Below are positions 28,495 to 37,516 of a DNA stretch of 64,000 nt, piece after piece (position 1 is the stretch's first letter; every line of letters starts with the position of its first letter). Position numbers and translations under genes: made by a program. Under the pieces are notes generated by a model that saw only the letters and a program-made list of their open reading frames with translations, was not told the DNA's origin and made no database searches. Source of the DNA: Devosia sp. 1566 (GTDB lineage Bacteria; Pseudomonadota; Alphaproteobacteria; Rhizobiales; Devosiaceae); NCBI RefSeq assembly GCF_004005995.1, contig NZ_CP034767.1, forward strand, positions 2,604,001 through 2,668,000. The letters are read 5' to 3'.

Positions 28495-29268
28495 TCAGCT
28501 AATGGAATAACCGCCATCGACCACCAGGGTTGAGCCGGTGACAAAGCCCGCCGCCGGCGAGCACAGATACAGCACCGCATTGGCCACGTCCTCGGGCCGG
28601 CCCCACCGCCCCATCGGCGTGCGCGCGAGGATCGGGTCCGAACGTGCAGGATCATCGCGCAGCGCCTGCGTCAGGGGCGTCGCGATCCAGCCCGGCGCTA
28701 CGGCATTGACGCGGATGCCATCCTTGGCAAAGGCGATGGCGAGCGACTTGGTCAGCTGATTGACGCCACCCTTGCTCGCCGCATAGCCCGGCACCAATCC
28801 CCCGCCGAAAAACGACAGCATGGAAGCAAGGTTGACGATGCTCCCCTGCCCCGATGCTTGGAGCAGAGGCTGGGCGGCCGAGCACATGCGCATGGTGCCG
28901 TTGAGATTAACGTCCAGCACCTGCTCGAACACGGCCGGATCCAGCTCCTCGCCCCGCCGGATCATCCCGGCGCAATTGACCAGAATGTCGAGCGCCGGCA
29001 GCTTGCCCACCAGTTCTCCGATCGCCGCGGCATCGCGCACATCGAGCAGGCCCAGTTCCGCTGCGGCAAAATCCACGTCGCCCCCCAGCGCATCGATCTC
29101 GCGCTGCGCCACGCCCGTCGCAGTGACGTGGGCACCCGAAAGCACAAACGCCCGCGCCACGGCGGCGCCGATCCCCGAAGTGCCGCCAGTCACCAGCACC
29201 CGCTTGCCCGCGTACCAGCCGCGGGCCCAGTCGTAATTCACGGTCTCAGCGGACGAACTGATCGACAT
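28495..29268 (-). CDS. Short-chain dehydrogenase/reductase
   Basis: 257 residues, classical SDR. The cofactor motif is TGGTSGIGAA, the NAG equivalent is VNCAGM, catalytic Ser in NLASML, and YAASK gives the Tyr and Lys. The start at 29268 lies 22 bases inside the end of the upstream cupin gene; the longer frame to 29346 is only read-through of that gene. It is the third gene of an Fe-ADH/cupin/SDR operon. Confidence 0.92.
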   Translation of the reverse strand: MSISSSAETVNYDWARGWYAGKRVLVTGGTSGIGAAVARAFVLSGAHVTATGVAQREIDALGGDVDFAAAELGLLDVRDAAAIGELVGKLPALDILVNCAGMIRRGEELDPAVFEQVLDVNLNGTMRMCSAAQPLLQASGQGSIVNLASMLSFFGGGLVPGYAASKGGVNQLTKSLAIAFAKDGIRVNAVAPGWIATPLTQALRDDPARSDPILARTPMGRWGRPEDVANAVLYLCSPAAGFVTGSTLVVDGGYSIS

Positions 29269-29743
29269 AGTCCGCTCCCAACCCGATTTTCTCGTAATGG
29301 GCGCGGCACATGTCGATCTTGGTGAACACGTCCTCGTAGCCGACATGCTGGTTGTTCTCGTCGAGATACACCATCGAGCCAGTGATGTTGAAGAAGGTGA
29401 TCATCTCCTCCACATCCTCGGGCACCAAGAGCGTGTGGATCTCGCCGGGCGGCTCAAACACATAAGAGCCGGTCTCGGCCACCCAGTCATGCTCGCGATA
29501 ATGCCAGCGCCCCTTGATCACATAGCCATGCACCGGGTTGGGATGCAGGTGCCGCGACAGTACCCCTGAGCGGCGCACCCGCAACAGATTGCACCACTGC
29601 CCCACCAAGGTATTGAGCATCAGCGGCCGAAACCACACGCCTTGCGCCTGCGGCACCCACACCCGCTCATCATCGGGCACCGCCTTGACCGCAATCTCGG
29701 GCGGCGCTAGGGGATGGGCTGAACCGTTCATGACGCTGTACAT
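29246..29743 (-). CDS. Cupin protein of the 2,4'-dihydroxyacetophenone dioxygenase-like family
   Basis: 165 residues forming one cupin barrel. Metal-ligand candidates are in SRHLHPNPVHGYVIKG (two or three His, with G-x-Y-V-I-K-G) and the second cupin motif GEIHTLLVPED. The ATG at 29743 follows GGAGGAAAG. The founding family member cleaves a C-C bond in 2,4'-dihydroxyacetophenone using non-heme iron. With an Fe-ADH and an SDR in the same operon, oxidative handling of an alcohol or ketone is likely; the actual substrate is not known. Confidence 0.8.
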   Translation of the reverse strand: MYSVMNGSAHPLAPPEIAVKAVPDDERVWVPQAQGVWFRPLMLNTLVGQWCNLLRVRRSGVLSRHLHPNPVHGYVIKGRWHYREHDWVAETGSYVFEPPGEIHTLLVPEDVEEMITFFNITGSMVYLDENNQHVGYEDVFTKIDMCRAHYEKIGLGADYVDQFVR

Positions 29744-29819
29744 TGCTAGGCTTTCCTCCACGCAGGCGCGTTTGGCGCCCGCAAAAACTTGGGTGTTGTC
29801 TAGACCCGATCCCGGGGCC

Positions 29820-30971
29820 TTAAGCGGATTGGGTGACTGCACCATCGGCCATGGCCGCTTCCAGAATGGCGCGATAGTCCTCGGCCGACGCCTCCCGTGG
29901 ATTGGTGGGATGGCTGTGATCGGCGAGTGCCCGCTCGATGACCCAATCAAACTGGTCACGGCTAAGCCCCATCTGCGCGAGCCCCGTCGGCAGACCAAAT
30001 GAGCGATTTAGCGTCTCGAGCGTATCGGCAAGATCTTCATCTGGGCCGAGCCCCATTGCCGCTTTGAGCCGCTCGAGCTTGTCGGCCACAGCAGGCGCGT
30101 TGAACCGGACCACGAGCGGCATCAGGATGGCATTCAGTGTGCCATGATGAAGTTTGAGATCCTTCAATCCGCCTAGAGCGTGGCTCAGTGAATGCACTGC
30201 CCCCAAGCCCTTCTGGAACGAGAGCCCGCCATGCAGCGCCCCAAGCATCATCTCGGTGCGCGCCCCGATATCTGCCCCATTGGCAAAGGCCAGCGGCAGA
30301 TTGCGCCATACCCGCCCCGCCCCGTCGAGCGCGATGGCCTCGGCTGTTGGATTGAAGCGCGGAGAAAAGAACGTTTCGATGCAGTGGGACAATGCATCGA
30401 GCCCCGTCGCCGCCGTCAGGTAAGGCGGCAGCCCCAGCGTCAGCTCGGGGTCGCAAATGGCGCGACGCGGGATCAGATGCGGGCTGATGATCCCGAGCTT
30501 GCGGCCATCCTCCAGCGTCAGCAGCGCCGCGCGCCCCACTTCAGCGCCTGTGCCGGCGGTGGTGGGAATGGCGATGGTTGGCGCCACCGCGGGGGTGATC
30601 CGCTCCAGCCCGCCATAAATCGCCGCATATTGCTCCAGACTACCTGGATGGGTCGCGAGCAGCGCCACGCCCTTGGCCAGATCGATGGGCGACCCCCCGC
30701 CCAGCGCCACCACGCCGTTGCAATTGCCGGCGCGGTACGCCACCAGCGCCGCATCGACTGCGCCTTCGGTGGGGTTGGACGGCGTATCAAGAAACACTGC
30801 GCTCCCCTCTGGCAGTAAGCTCTCCACTCGCGCCAGCAGCCCGGACGCGGCGATACCGCGATCCGACACGAGCAGCGGCCGGGTGATCTTGAGATCGGCC
30901 AAAGCGGCTGGCAGCGAAGCCAGCTCCCCCGCCCCGAAATCAATCGTCGTCAGATAAGCAATACGTGCCAT
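29820..30971 (-). CDS. Iron-containing alcohol dehydrogenase (maleylacetate reductase/Fe-ADH family)
   Basis: 383 residues. The nucleotide-binding segment is [15 protein letters not shown], then [12 protein letters not shown]. The metal-ligand region has [11 protein letters not shown] and later [12 protein letters not shown] followed by [10 protein letters not shown], the Asp and His pattern of Fe-ADHs. It is the first gene of the operon with the cupin and SDR genes and is divergent from the Gfo/Idh/MocA gene. The direction and substrate of the reaction cannot be read from sequence. Confidence 0.92.
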   Translation of the reverse strand: MARIAYLTTIDFGAGELASLPAALADLKITRPLLVSDRGIAASGLLARVESLLPEGSAVFLDTPSNPTEGAVDAALVAYRAGNCNGVVALGGGSPIDLAKGVALLATHPGSLEQYAAIYGGLERITPAVAPTIAIPTTAGTGAEVGRAALLTLEDGRKLGIISPHLIPRRAICDPELTLGLPPYLTAATGLDALSHCIETFFSPRFNPTAEAIALDGAGRVWRNLPLAFANGADIGARTEMMLGALHGGLSFQKGLGAVHSLSHALGGLKDLKLHHGTLNAILMPLVVRFNAPAVADKLERLKAAMGLGPDEDLADTLETLNRSFGLPTGLAQMGLSRDQFDWVIERALADHSHPTNPREASAEDYRAILEAAMADGAVTQSA

Positions 30972-31275
30972 GCTAGTGTCCTACTCTGCCGGCAGGGTCT
31001 TGCCCACGCATGCTCTTAACGGTGTCGCGCCAGCTCTGCCAAACCTTCATCCACAGTCCTCCCATGGCGACGTTGCGCCCTCTCGAACCGCTTGGCGGCC
31101 GAACCTCGCTAATGGTCGATCTCGAAGGCCTTTTGTCAACCACGCAGCGCCTGCTTCAACAGCGCTTGGCGGCGGCGCGGCCTGCCGCTATCACTGGCAC
31201 CACGTTGCAGGCGCGACGGGCCGGTCGCAGCCCTCGCTTCGCGCCAGCCCGGAACCAAGGCCAAGGAGAGAGCCG
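30972..31275. other. Divergent intergenic region without a gene
   Basis: About 300 bases between the Fe-ADH gene (minus) and the Gfo/Idh/MocA gene (plus). An open frame crosses it but shows no domain and no start with a ribosome site. It presumably holds both promoters; I could not assign operators. Confidence 0.5.
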
Positions 31276-32274
31276 TTGAAGAAGATTCGTTGGGGCATTT
31301 TGTCGACGGCTAATATCGGCATGGAAAAGGTGACGCCCGCCATCATGCGCTCGGCCCATTCGGAAGTGGTGGCCATCGCTTCGCGTGACCTCGGCAAGGC
31401 GCAGGCTGCCGCGGCAAAGCTGGGTATTCCCACGGCTTATGGCTCTTACGAGGAGCTTTTTGCCGATCCCGACATCGACGCGATCTACAACCCGCTGCCC
31501 AATCACCTCCATGTCCCTATGACCCTGGCTGCCGCCCAGGCGGGCAAGCATGTGCTCTGCGAAAAGCCCATTGCTCTCTCGGCTGCCGAGGCCGAACAGC
31601 TGCGCCAGATCCCATCCGACCGCATCGTGCTCGAAGCCTTCATGATCCGCTTTCATCCGCAATGGCTGCGGGCACGCGAGATCATCCGCTCGGGCGAACT
31701 GGGCGAGGTGCGCGCCATCAATGCAGTTTTCACCTACTTCAACGCCGACCCCGCCAATGTGCGCAACCAGGCCGATATCGGCGGCGGCGGCATCATGGAT
31801 ATCGGCTGCTATCCAGTCACGACCGGCCGCTTCCTGTTTGAGGCCGAACCGCAGCGGGTCGTGTCCCTCGTCGAGCGCGATCCGCAATTCGGCACCGACC
31901 GCCTGGCCAGCGTCCTGATGGATTTCGGCGGTGGCCGGCAGCTCAACTTCATCTGCTCGACCCAGCTCACCGGTGAGCAGAGCGTTCAGGTGCTGGGCAC
32001 GAAGGCAAAGCTCGAGATCATCATCCCCTATAACGCTCCCGCCAATGAGCGGACCGCAATCACGGTCGACACTGGCGCGCCATTTGATGGCTCCCTCGCC
32101 CGGCGTGAAATCCTGCCCGCCTGCGATCAATATACCGAGCAGGCCGAAGCCTTCGCCCTTGCCGTGCTTGGCGAACAGCCCCTGCCCTGGGGAGTTGAGG
32201 ACGCAATCAGCTCGATGAAAGTGCTCGATGCCATTTTTGCCAGCGAGAAATCGGGCGGCTGGGCCACGGTCTAA
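31276..32274 (+). CDS. Gfo/Idh/MocA-family NAD(P)-dependent oxidoreductase
   Basis: 332 residues. N-terminal Rossmann domain starts KKIRWGILSTANIG; the family Lys is in VLCEKPIAL (about residue 95). The C-terminal beta-sheet domain includes GGGIMDIGCYPV with the conserved catalytic-region Asp and Tyr. The start is a TTG at 31276 preceded by AAGGAGAG; the in-frame extension upstream has no homologous content. The family oxidises or reduces sugars, inositols and related compounds. It is divergent from the Fe-ADH/cupin/SDR operon. Confidence 0.9.
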   Translation: MKKIRWGILSTANIGMEKVTPAIMRSAHSEVVAIASRDLGKAQAAAAKLGIPTAYGSYEELFADPDIDAIYNPLPNHLHVPMTLAAAQAGKHVLCEKPIALSAAEAEQLRQIPSDRIVLEAFMIRFHPQWLRAREIIRSGELGEVRAINAVFTYFNADPANVRNQADIGGGGIMDIGCYPVTTGRFLFEAEPQRVVSLVERDPQFGTDRLASVLMDFGGGRQLNFICSTQLTGEQSVQVLGTKAKLEIIIPYNAPANERTAITVDTGAPFDGSLARREILPACDQYTEQAEAFALAVLGEQPLPWGVEDAISSMKVLDAIFASEKSGGWATV

Positions 32275-32275
32275 C

Positions 32276-32299
32276 CCCTTGCCCTTGCCCTTGCCCTTG
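32276..32299. repeat. Tandem hexamer CCCTTG, four perfect copies
   Basis: Four exact CCCTTG units lie directly after the stop of the Gfo/Idh/MocA gene and run into a hairpin. It is a slippage-prone microsatellite outside coding sequence. Confidence 0.9.
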
Positions 32300-32327
32300 C
32301 TCTGGCGCCGCCCACCGGCGCCAGAGC
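32299..32327. terminator. Hairpin between convergent genes
   Basis: A perfect 11-bp stem GCTCTGGCGCC / GGCGCCAGAGC with a 7-nt loop sits between the Gfo/Idh/MocA gene and the convergent VOC gene. No T-run on either side, so termination strength is uncertain. Confidence 0.6.
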
Positions 32328-32338
32328 ATGCTTACACC

Positions 32339-32713
32339 TCAGCTTGGCCTGGCAGCCGGCACAAACGGGCGGAGCCGGTGCCCATCGGGATCTTCGGCGA
32401 CAAAGGTGAAGCCGAACGGCATCTCGACGGGCTCCTGAAGGATCGTCAGGCCCAGCGCCTGCCAATCGCGGTAGGTTGCCAGCATGGTTTCCCGGCTTTC
32501 CTCGGTGAAGGATATCTCGCTGCCGCCCACCGGCTTTGGCGCCGGCTGGATCTGGTCTTTGGCCCAAAGCCCGATCTTCATGCCGTTGGGCAGCACAAAC
32601 AACGCAAATCCCGGCCGGTTCTGCACCGGCGCGACGCCCAGCAGCTTCTGGTACAGCTCGGCGCTCGCTTCGGTGTCGGCAACCGCCAGCAACAGATAAT
32701 TCAACACACGCAT
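32339..32713 (-). CDS. VOC-superfamily (glyoxalase/bleomycin-resistance-like) protein
   Basis: 124 residues, one VOC module: MRVLNYLLLAVADTEASAEL at the start and FVAEDPDGHRLRPF at the end, the usual paired beta-alpha-beta-beta-beta units. Members include glyoxalases, dioxygenases and antibiotic-binding proteins; metal ligands are not clear, so function is open. It lies 46 bases downstream of the WYL regulator gene on the same strand and is probably controlled by it. Confidence 0.87.
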   Translation of the reverse strand: MRVLNYLLLAVADTEASAELYQKLLGVAPVQNRPGFALFVLPNGMKIGLWAKDQIQPAPKPVGGSEISFTEESRETMLATYRDWQALGLTILQEPVEMPFGFTFVAEDPDGHRLRPFVPAARPS

Positions 32714-32759
32714 CGTCTAGCTCCTTTGTGGCTGGAGCCAGACCTACGGCACCGGACTG

Positions 32760-33470
32760 TCAGTTTGCGGCAGGGTCGGGGTGGCGGATTCCTTCGCGCT
32801 CTCGCCACTGCTTGAGAAGCGCCGCGCGCCGGGCCGCGTATCGCTCGGGCAGCACGTCGAGCCGCGTGATCCGATCCAGCCGGAATGCCCGGAAATCCTG
32901 CCGCAACTCGCACCAGGCCAGCACCACCCGCACATGCTCGAAGAAGGCCACGGCGAAGGGCCAAACGACGCGCTCGGAGCCCGCGCCATCGCCTTTGTCA
33001 TAGGCAAGTGCGAGCTTGTTCTGGCCCCGAATAGCGGCACGGATCGCTCCCAGATCCACAATAGTAGGCACCACATCGCTGCGCGCGACGAGGAGGCTCG
33101 TCGCTTCCACAGTATCGCGGATGGAGTCAGGCAAGACGGCGCTGACTTTACTTAAAAGGCTCGCCGCCGCCGCGCTCAGCCTCGGGTCCTCGCGACGCTG
33201 CTCCACCCAGCGCGACCCGAGCACCAGCGCCTCGATCTCCTCCACCGAAAACATCAGCGGCGGCAAGGTAAAGCCGGGCCGCAGCACATAACCGAGCCCG
33301 GGCTCACCACGGATATCGGCCCCCTGCGCCTGCAGTGTCGCGATATCACGATACAGAGTGCGGATCGAAATACGGAGTTCCTGTGCCAACTGCTCACCCG
33401 CAACGGGGCTGCGCCGATTGCGCAGCAATTGCAGCAGATCAAGCAGGCGTTCGGTGCGGGACATCGGCAT
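32760..33470 (-). CDS. HTH/WYL-domain transcriptional regulator (YafY type)
   Basis: 236 residues. N-terminal winged helix (RTERLLDLLQLLRNRRSPVA, then ELRISIRTLYRDIATLQ) and a C-terminal WYL-type domain (about 140-215), in which the WYL triplet itself reads as LAYD in KLALAYDKGD. Start could also be the ATG at 33464; neither has a strong ribosome site. It is upstream of and co-oriented with the VOC gene. Confidence 0.88.
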   Translation of the reverse strand: MPMSRTERLLDLLQLLRNRRSPVAGEQLAQELRISIRTLYRDIATLQAQGADIRGEPGLGYVLRPGFTLPPLMFSVEEIEALVLGSRWVEQRREDPRLSAAAASLLSKVSAVLPDSIRDTVEATSLLVARSDVVPTIVDLGAIRAAIRGQNKLALAYDKGDGAGSERVVWPFAVAFFEHVRVVLAWCELRQDFRAFRLDRITRLDVLPERYAARRAALLKQWREREGIRHPDPAAN

Positions 33471-33551
33471 CCGGACTTGGGTTCAACCAGGACCACTTCC
33501 TAGCATATCCCGCCCTCACTGACAGCAGCACCGCGCCCCTGCTCCGCAGGG

Positions 33552-34478
33552 CTAACCCGCTACCAGTCCGGGGCTGCGCACCAGCCGCCCATCGGGACGC
33601 TCGAGCAACTTGCCCCTGTCGCTGAGAGCCTTCTGGCTTAGCTCCATTAAGTCCCGGGCCGGTTCGAGCTGCCCGTCACCCGCATCGGCGGGATCGAGCA
33701 CCGAGGCCTTGAGCAGCCGTGAATAGGGATGCTCGGGTGCATCCAGCACCACTCGGGCTGGCCCCATTTCGACCACCATGCCCTTTTGCATGATGATCAG
33801 GCGGTCCGAAATATAATAGGCCGTTGCAAGGTCGTGGGTGATGTAGATCACCGACACCCGCAAGTCGTCCCGCAAGGAGCGCAGCAGGTTGACGATCGAC
33901 ATGCGCAGCGACGCGTCCACCATGCTGACGGGCTCGTCGGCGATCAGCAGTGCCGGATTGGGGATCAGCGCCCGCGCGATTGCCGCCCGCTGCAACTGTC
34001 CCCCGCTCAACTCATGGGGGAACCGGCCTCGCACTTCCGCAAGGCTCAGCCCGACCTTTTGCAGCGCCTCGTCCATAGCGGCATCGATCTCCCCACGCTG
34101 CCTCAACCCAAGGAACTGCCGCGCCGTGGACTCGAGGTAACGATCGACCCGCTTGAGCGGGTTAAACGCTTCGAACGGGTTTTGGAACACGGGCTGCACC
34201 TTGGCCATGAAGGCCTGCCGCTCGGCCCGGCTCACATGATGGCTGATCGTCTTGCCGCGAAAGCGGATTTCCCCGCTCGTGGGGGTTTCCAGCCCCAGGA
34301 TCATGCGAGCCAGCGTGGTTTTGCCCGATCCGCTTTCCCCGATCACGGTAAAGATCTCGGGCGTGTCGAGCGCGAGCGAAAAACTGGCATCCTGAACCGC
34401 ATCGACCATTTTGCGGCCAAACAGTCCGCCCATCGCATAGCGCTTGCTGACATGGCTGACGTCGAGAAGATCGCTCAT
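33552..34478 (-). CDS. Opp/Dpp-type ABC transporter ATP-binding protein (DppF type)
   Basis: 308 residues. Walker A GESGSGKTT, signature LSGGQLQRAAIARA, Walker B LLIADEPVSMVD (the usual T-T replaced by S-M), switch ITHDLA. The start at 34478 overlaps the DppD-like gene (ATGA); the longer frame to 34634 is read-through. It is the last gene of the arabinofuranosidase-linked transporter operon. The short C-terminal extension after the nucleotide-binding domain lacks the usual Cys cluster. Confidence 0.92.
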   Translation of the reverse strand: MSDLLDVSHVSKRYAMGGLFGRKMVDAVQDASFSLALDTPEIFTVIGESGSGKTTLARMILGLETPTSGEIRFRGKTISHHVSRAERQAFMAKVQPVFQNPFEAFNPLKRVDRYLESTARQFLGLRQRGEIDAAMDEALQKVGLSLAEVRGRFPHELSGGQLQRAAIARALIPNPALLIADEPVSMVDASLRMSIVNLLRSLRDDLRVSVIYITHDLATAYYISDRLIIMQKGMVVEMGPARVVLDAPEHPYSRLLKASVLDPADAGDGQLEPARDLMELSQKALSDRGKLLERPDGRLVRSPGLVAG

Positions 34479-35503
34479 GCCGGCTCCCTTAGCTTGACGG
34501 CTGGCGCGACGAGCGGCTCCACATCGCGCCAGCGCCAGCAAGCTGTGCGGTGGTCGGGCGCGACCGTTTCCAGGGGTGGCGCCTCCTGCCGGCATTTGTC
34601 CACCGCCAAAGGACAGCGCGGATTGAACCGGCACCCAGACGGCGGCTCCGCCAGATTGGGCGGCCTCCCCTCGAGCGCTGGCCGCTGCACCGTGTCGCCG
34701 ATGCGTGGCAGGCTTGCCACCAGATGGGCGGTATAGGGGTGCTTGGGTTGGAAGAACATCTCCCGGGTCGGCCCCTCTTCCACGAGCCGCCCGGCATAGA
34801 TGATCCCGACACGATCAGCGACATTGGCATGAACGCTCATGTCATGCGTCACGAACACCACGGAAGAGCCCATCTCCTGCTGGATTTCCCGGATCAGCCC
34901 GAGCACTTCCTTTTGCACAACCACATCGAGTGCCGTGGTCGGCTCGTCGGCGATGATGAACTGCGGGTGGCACACTGTCGCCAACCCGATGGTAACCCGC
35001 TGGCGCATCCCGCCCGATAATTCATGTGGGTAAGCATTGAGCACCTCGGGCCCGAGCTTCAGGCGCCCCAGATGCGTCACCACCCGCTCGCGCAACTCGT
35101 CGCCCTTGAGGCCCAGCGGACGGGCGGCGTAATCATCGAAGATCTTGCCGATCCGGCGCACTGGGTTAAGCACGCTCATCGAGCCCTGCATGATATAGGA
35201 CAGATACCGCCAGCGGATCGCCTCAATCTGCGCCTTATCGGCACTCGCCACATCTACGGTGAGCCCATCGAAGTCATAGCGCACCACCCCCTCGATGATG
35301 CGCAGCGGCGGCCGGATCGCCGCCGCCAGCACCTTGATGAAGCTGGTCTTGCCCGAAGAGCTTTCCCCCGCAATGCCATAAACCTCGTTGCGGCGTACGC
35401 TCATGGTGATGTCGTCCACCGCCCGGACCTCCCGGCGCACGCCGAAATAGTTCATCTGGTAATAGGCCTTGAGCCCCCGAACGGTGAGCAGGTCCTCGCT
35501 CAT
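34475..35503 (-). CDS. Opp/Dpp-type ABC transporter ATP-binding protein (DppD type)
   Basis: 342 residues. Walker A GESSSGKTS, signature LSGGMRQRVTIGLA, Walker B FIIADEPTTALD, switch VTHDMS, and the oligopeptide-type C-terminal Cys segment CRFNPRCPLAVDKC. The insert ADKAQIEAIRWRYLSYIMQG lies before the Q loop. The start at 35503 is two bases after the stop of the DppC-like gene. It should form an ATPase heterodimer with the DppF-like product. Confidence 0.93.
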   Translation of the reverse strand: MSEDLLTVRGLKAYYQMNYFGVRREVRAVDDITMSVRRNEVYGIAGESSSGKTSFIKVLAAAIRPPLRIIEGVVRYDFDGLTVDVASADKAQIEAIRWRYLSYIMQGSMSVLNPVRRIGKIFDDYAARPLGLKGDELRERVVTHLGRLKLGPEVLNAYPHELSGGMRQRVTIGLATVCHPQFIIADEPTTALDVVVQKEVLGLIREIQQEMGSSVVFVTHDMSVHANVADRVGIIYAGRLVEEGPTREMFFQPKHPYTAHLVASLPRIGDTVQRPALEGRPPNLAEPPSGCRFNPRCPLAVDKCRQEAPPLETVAPDHRTACWRWRDVEPLVAPAVKLREPA

Positions 35504-35505
35504 GG

Positions 35506-36363
35506 CTAAGCTCCCATCCGCCGCAGCCGGCTGCGCGGATCGATATATTCGTTGAGGGACACGGCTAGCAGGAAGAGCCCAATGAAGGTGATGACGATCA
35601 GCACCACCGGGATCACCAGCCACCACCAGGTGCCCACCACCATCGCCGAATGGTTGTTGGCCCAATACAGCGTCGTGCCAACGGTGGGGATGTTGATATT
35701 AGTGAACCCCAGCACCGCCAGCGTCACCTCCATTCCGATCGACCAGATCATGTTGGCCATCGCAGTCGCAAAGATGATCGGCATGACATAAGGCAGGTGT
35801 TCCTGCAGCAAGATCTTGGGTGTCGACATCCCTGAATAGCGGGCATGGCGGGTAAATTCGCGATGTTTGAGGCTCAGCGTCACCGAGCGGATCAGCCGCG
35901 CATCATAGGCCCAGCCCAGCACCGCCATGACGGCGGCCAGGGTGTAGGTATTGAGCCCCGAGCGCATCACGAAGTAAAACAGCACCAGCACCGGAAAGGA
36001 CGGCACCGCCACGAAGATGTCGTTGATGAACATCAGCACGCGGTCGACCCACCCCCCAAGATAGCCTGACAGCAGCCCCACGGTAATCGAGATCACTCGC
36101 GAGATCGCCGCCACGATCAACCCGAAAGTCAGCGTGTTGCGAAAGGCGAAGCTGAGGTTCCAGAACATGTCCTGCCCGCGCGAATTGGTGCCGAACCAAT
36201 ATTGGGCCGAAGGCGGCTGGTCCGGGATAGCCAGATAGATCTGGGTGGGATCGACCGGGGAGAAAAAGCTCAGGCAGGCATAAAGAACGATGATCCCCAC
36301 CAGCACCAGACCAATGGCAAATTCGATGTTGTAGCGGATGAGGTCGCGCAGCACGGCAAACAT
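35506..36363 (-). CDS. Opp/Dpp-type ABC transporter permease (DppC type)
   Basis: 285 residues, N-terminal membrane helix VLVGIIVLYACLSFF followed by the DppC-type periplasmic segment (WFGTNSRGQDMFWNLSFAFR). The EAA loop lies around RHARYSGMSTPKILLQEHLP. It lies 6 bases downstream of the DppB-like gene. It forms the import channel with that protein. Confidence 0.93.
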   Translation of the reverse strand: MFAVLRDLIRYNIEFAIGLVLVGIIVLYACLSFFSPVDPTQIYLAIPDQPPSAQYWFGTNSRGQDMFWNLSFAFRNTLTFGLIVAAISRVISITVGLLSGYLGGWVDRVLMFINDIFVAVPSFPVLVLFYFVMRSGLNTYTLAAVMAVLGWAYDARLIRSVTLSLKHREFTRHARYSGMSTPKILLQEHLPYVMPIIFATAMANMIWSIGMEVTLAVLGFTNINIPTVGTTLYWANNHSAMVVGTWWWLVIPVVLIVITFIGLFLLAVSLNEYIDPRSRLRRMGA

Positions 36364-36369
36364 GGCTGG

Positions 36370-37374
36370 CTACTCCGCTTTTACGCGTGGATCGAGCACG
36401 GGATACAAGAGATCGACAGCAAGGATCGCGATCCCCACCGCCGCGATCGACACCGACGATACCGCCAGCACCAGGCCATAGTCGCCGCCATTGACCGCAT
36501 CGATCAGCAGCGAGCCCAGCCCGGGATAATTGAACACCTCCTCGGTGATCACAGTGCCCGAAAATATTCCGCCCAGGCTCATCGCCAACCCCGTCAACTG
36601 CGGGATCATGGCATTGCGCAGAACATAGGAGCTCACGATACGTCCCGGCCGCACGCCGGCGAGTTCGGCATAGGTGACATAGTCCTCGGTCACCACATTG
36701 GACACCAGCGCCCGCATGCCCAAAAACCAGGTACCAATTCCCACCAGGACCAGCGAGGTCGCGGGCAAGATGGCATGCTGGAGCACCGAAAAGGCGAATT
36801 CCCAGCTCCAGCCCATCCGGACATTCATGGCAAAGCCGCCTGAAATGGGCAGCACCGGCCACACGAACCCGAAGATGATGAGGAGGATAAACGCCACGAT
36901 ATAATACGGGATCGGCTGCAGCCCCATGGTCAGGATACCGAACGCCTTGAGGAAGCGGTTGTTCTGATAGTAACCAGCCAGGCCCCCTAGCAGATTGCCT
37001 ACGACCCAGGTGATGATCACCGTTACGGCCAGCAGGCCCGCCGTCCAGGGCAAGGCGCGCATAACCAGGTCCATGGCGGGCGTAGGAAAGGCGATCAGCG
37101 AAGGCCCCAGATCACCCTGGAGCAGGCGCCCCCAGAAGCTGAAAAACTGCGTTATCAGCGGCGCGTCGGTGCCGTAAAGCTCCGTCAGCGCCGCCCGGAG
37201 TTCGGCAATGGCATCAGGCCGGAAACCCGAGCGCGCCGTGATGCGATCAACTGCCTGGTCCACCGGATTGACCGGCGACAAATGGGTGATAAAAAAACTC
37301 GCCGAAATGCCGGCCGCGATCACCCCGATCAGCTGCAAAATGCGTTTAAGCACGAAGGATAGGTAGCCGGTCAT
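36370..37374 (-). CDS. Opp/Dpp-type ABC transporter permease (DppB type)
   Basis: 334 residues. The start at 37374 gives MTGYLSFVLKRILQLIGVIA, the normal DppB N-terminus; 13 further codons upstream are not supported. The EAA loop is VTYAELAGVRPGRIVSSYVL and the C-terminus ends in the usual membrane helix plus VLDPRVKAE. It follows the SBP gene after a hairpin-bearing spacer of about 140 bases. Confidence 0.93.
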   Translation of the reverse strand: MTGYLSFVLKRILQLIGVIAAGISASFFITHLSPVNPVDQAVDRITARSGFRPDAIAELRAALTELYGTDAPLITQFFSFWGRLLQGDLGPSLIAFPTPAMDLVMRALPWTAGLLAVTVIITWVVGNLLGGLAGYYQNNRFLKAFGILTMGLQPIPYYIVAFILLIIFGFVWPVLPISGGFAMNVRMGWSWEFAFSVLQHAILPATSLVLVGIGTWFLGMRALVSNVVTEDYVTYAELAGVRPGRIVSSYVLRNAMIPQLTGLAMSLGGIFSGTVITEEVFNYPGLGSLLIDAVNGGDYGLVLAVSSVSIAAVGIAILAVDLLYPVLDPRVKAE

Positions 37375-37471
37375 AGGCGGATCTCTTGCTGAAGGTCCCG
37401 CCGCTCCCTCCAATTAATGGAAGCAAGGTTTGGCACGGTCCCGGTTCAAGCCGACAATTCGCTGCGGGCCG

Positions 37472-37495
37472 GACGGCGGGCGTAAACCCGCCGTC
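37472..37495 (-). terminator. Strong GC hairpin just downstream of the SBP gene
   Basis: GACGGCGGG / CCCGCCGTC form a perfect 9-bp stem with a 6-nt loop about 20 bases after the SBP stop and before the permease gene. No T-run follows; a message-stabilising or attenuating role is more likely than full termination. Confidence 0.65.
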
Positions 37496-37516
37496 GGCAT
37501 GGTTGAGCGCAGGGTG

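Noticed and set aside
30970..31275. In-frame N-terminal extension of the Gfo/Idh/MocA protein
   Set aside because: A TTG with a strong AAGGAG site at 31276 gives the normal Rossmann N-terminus; the extension has no family similarity and would cross the divergent promoter region.
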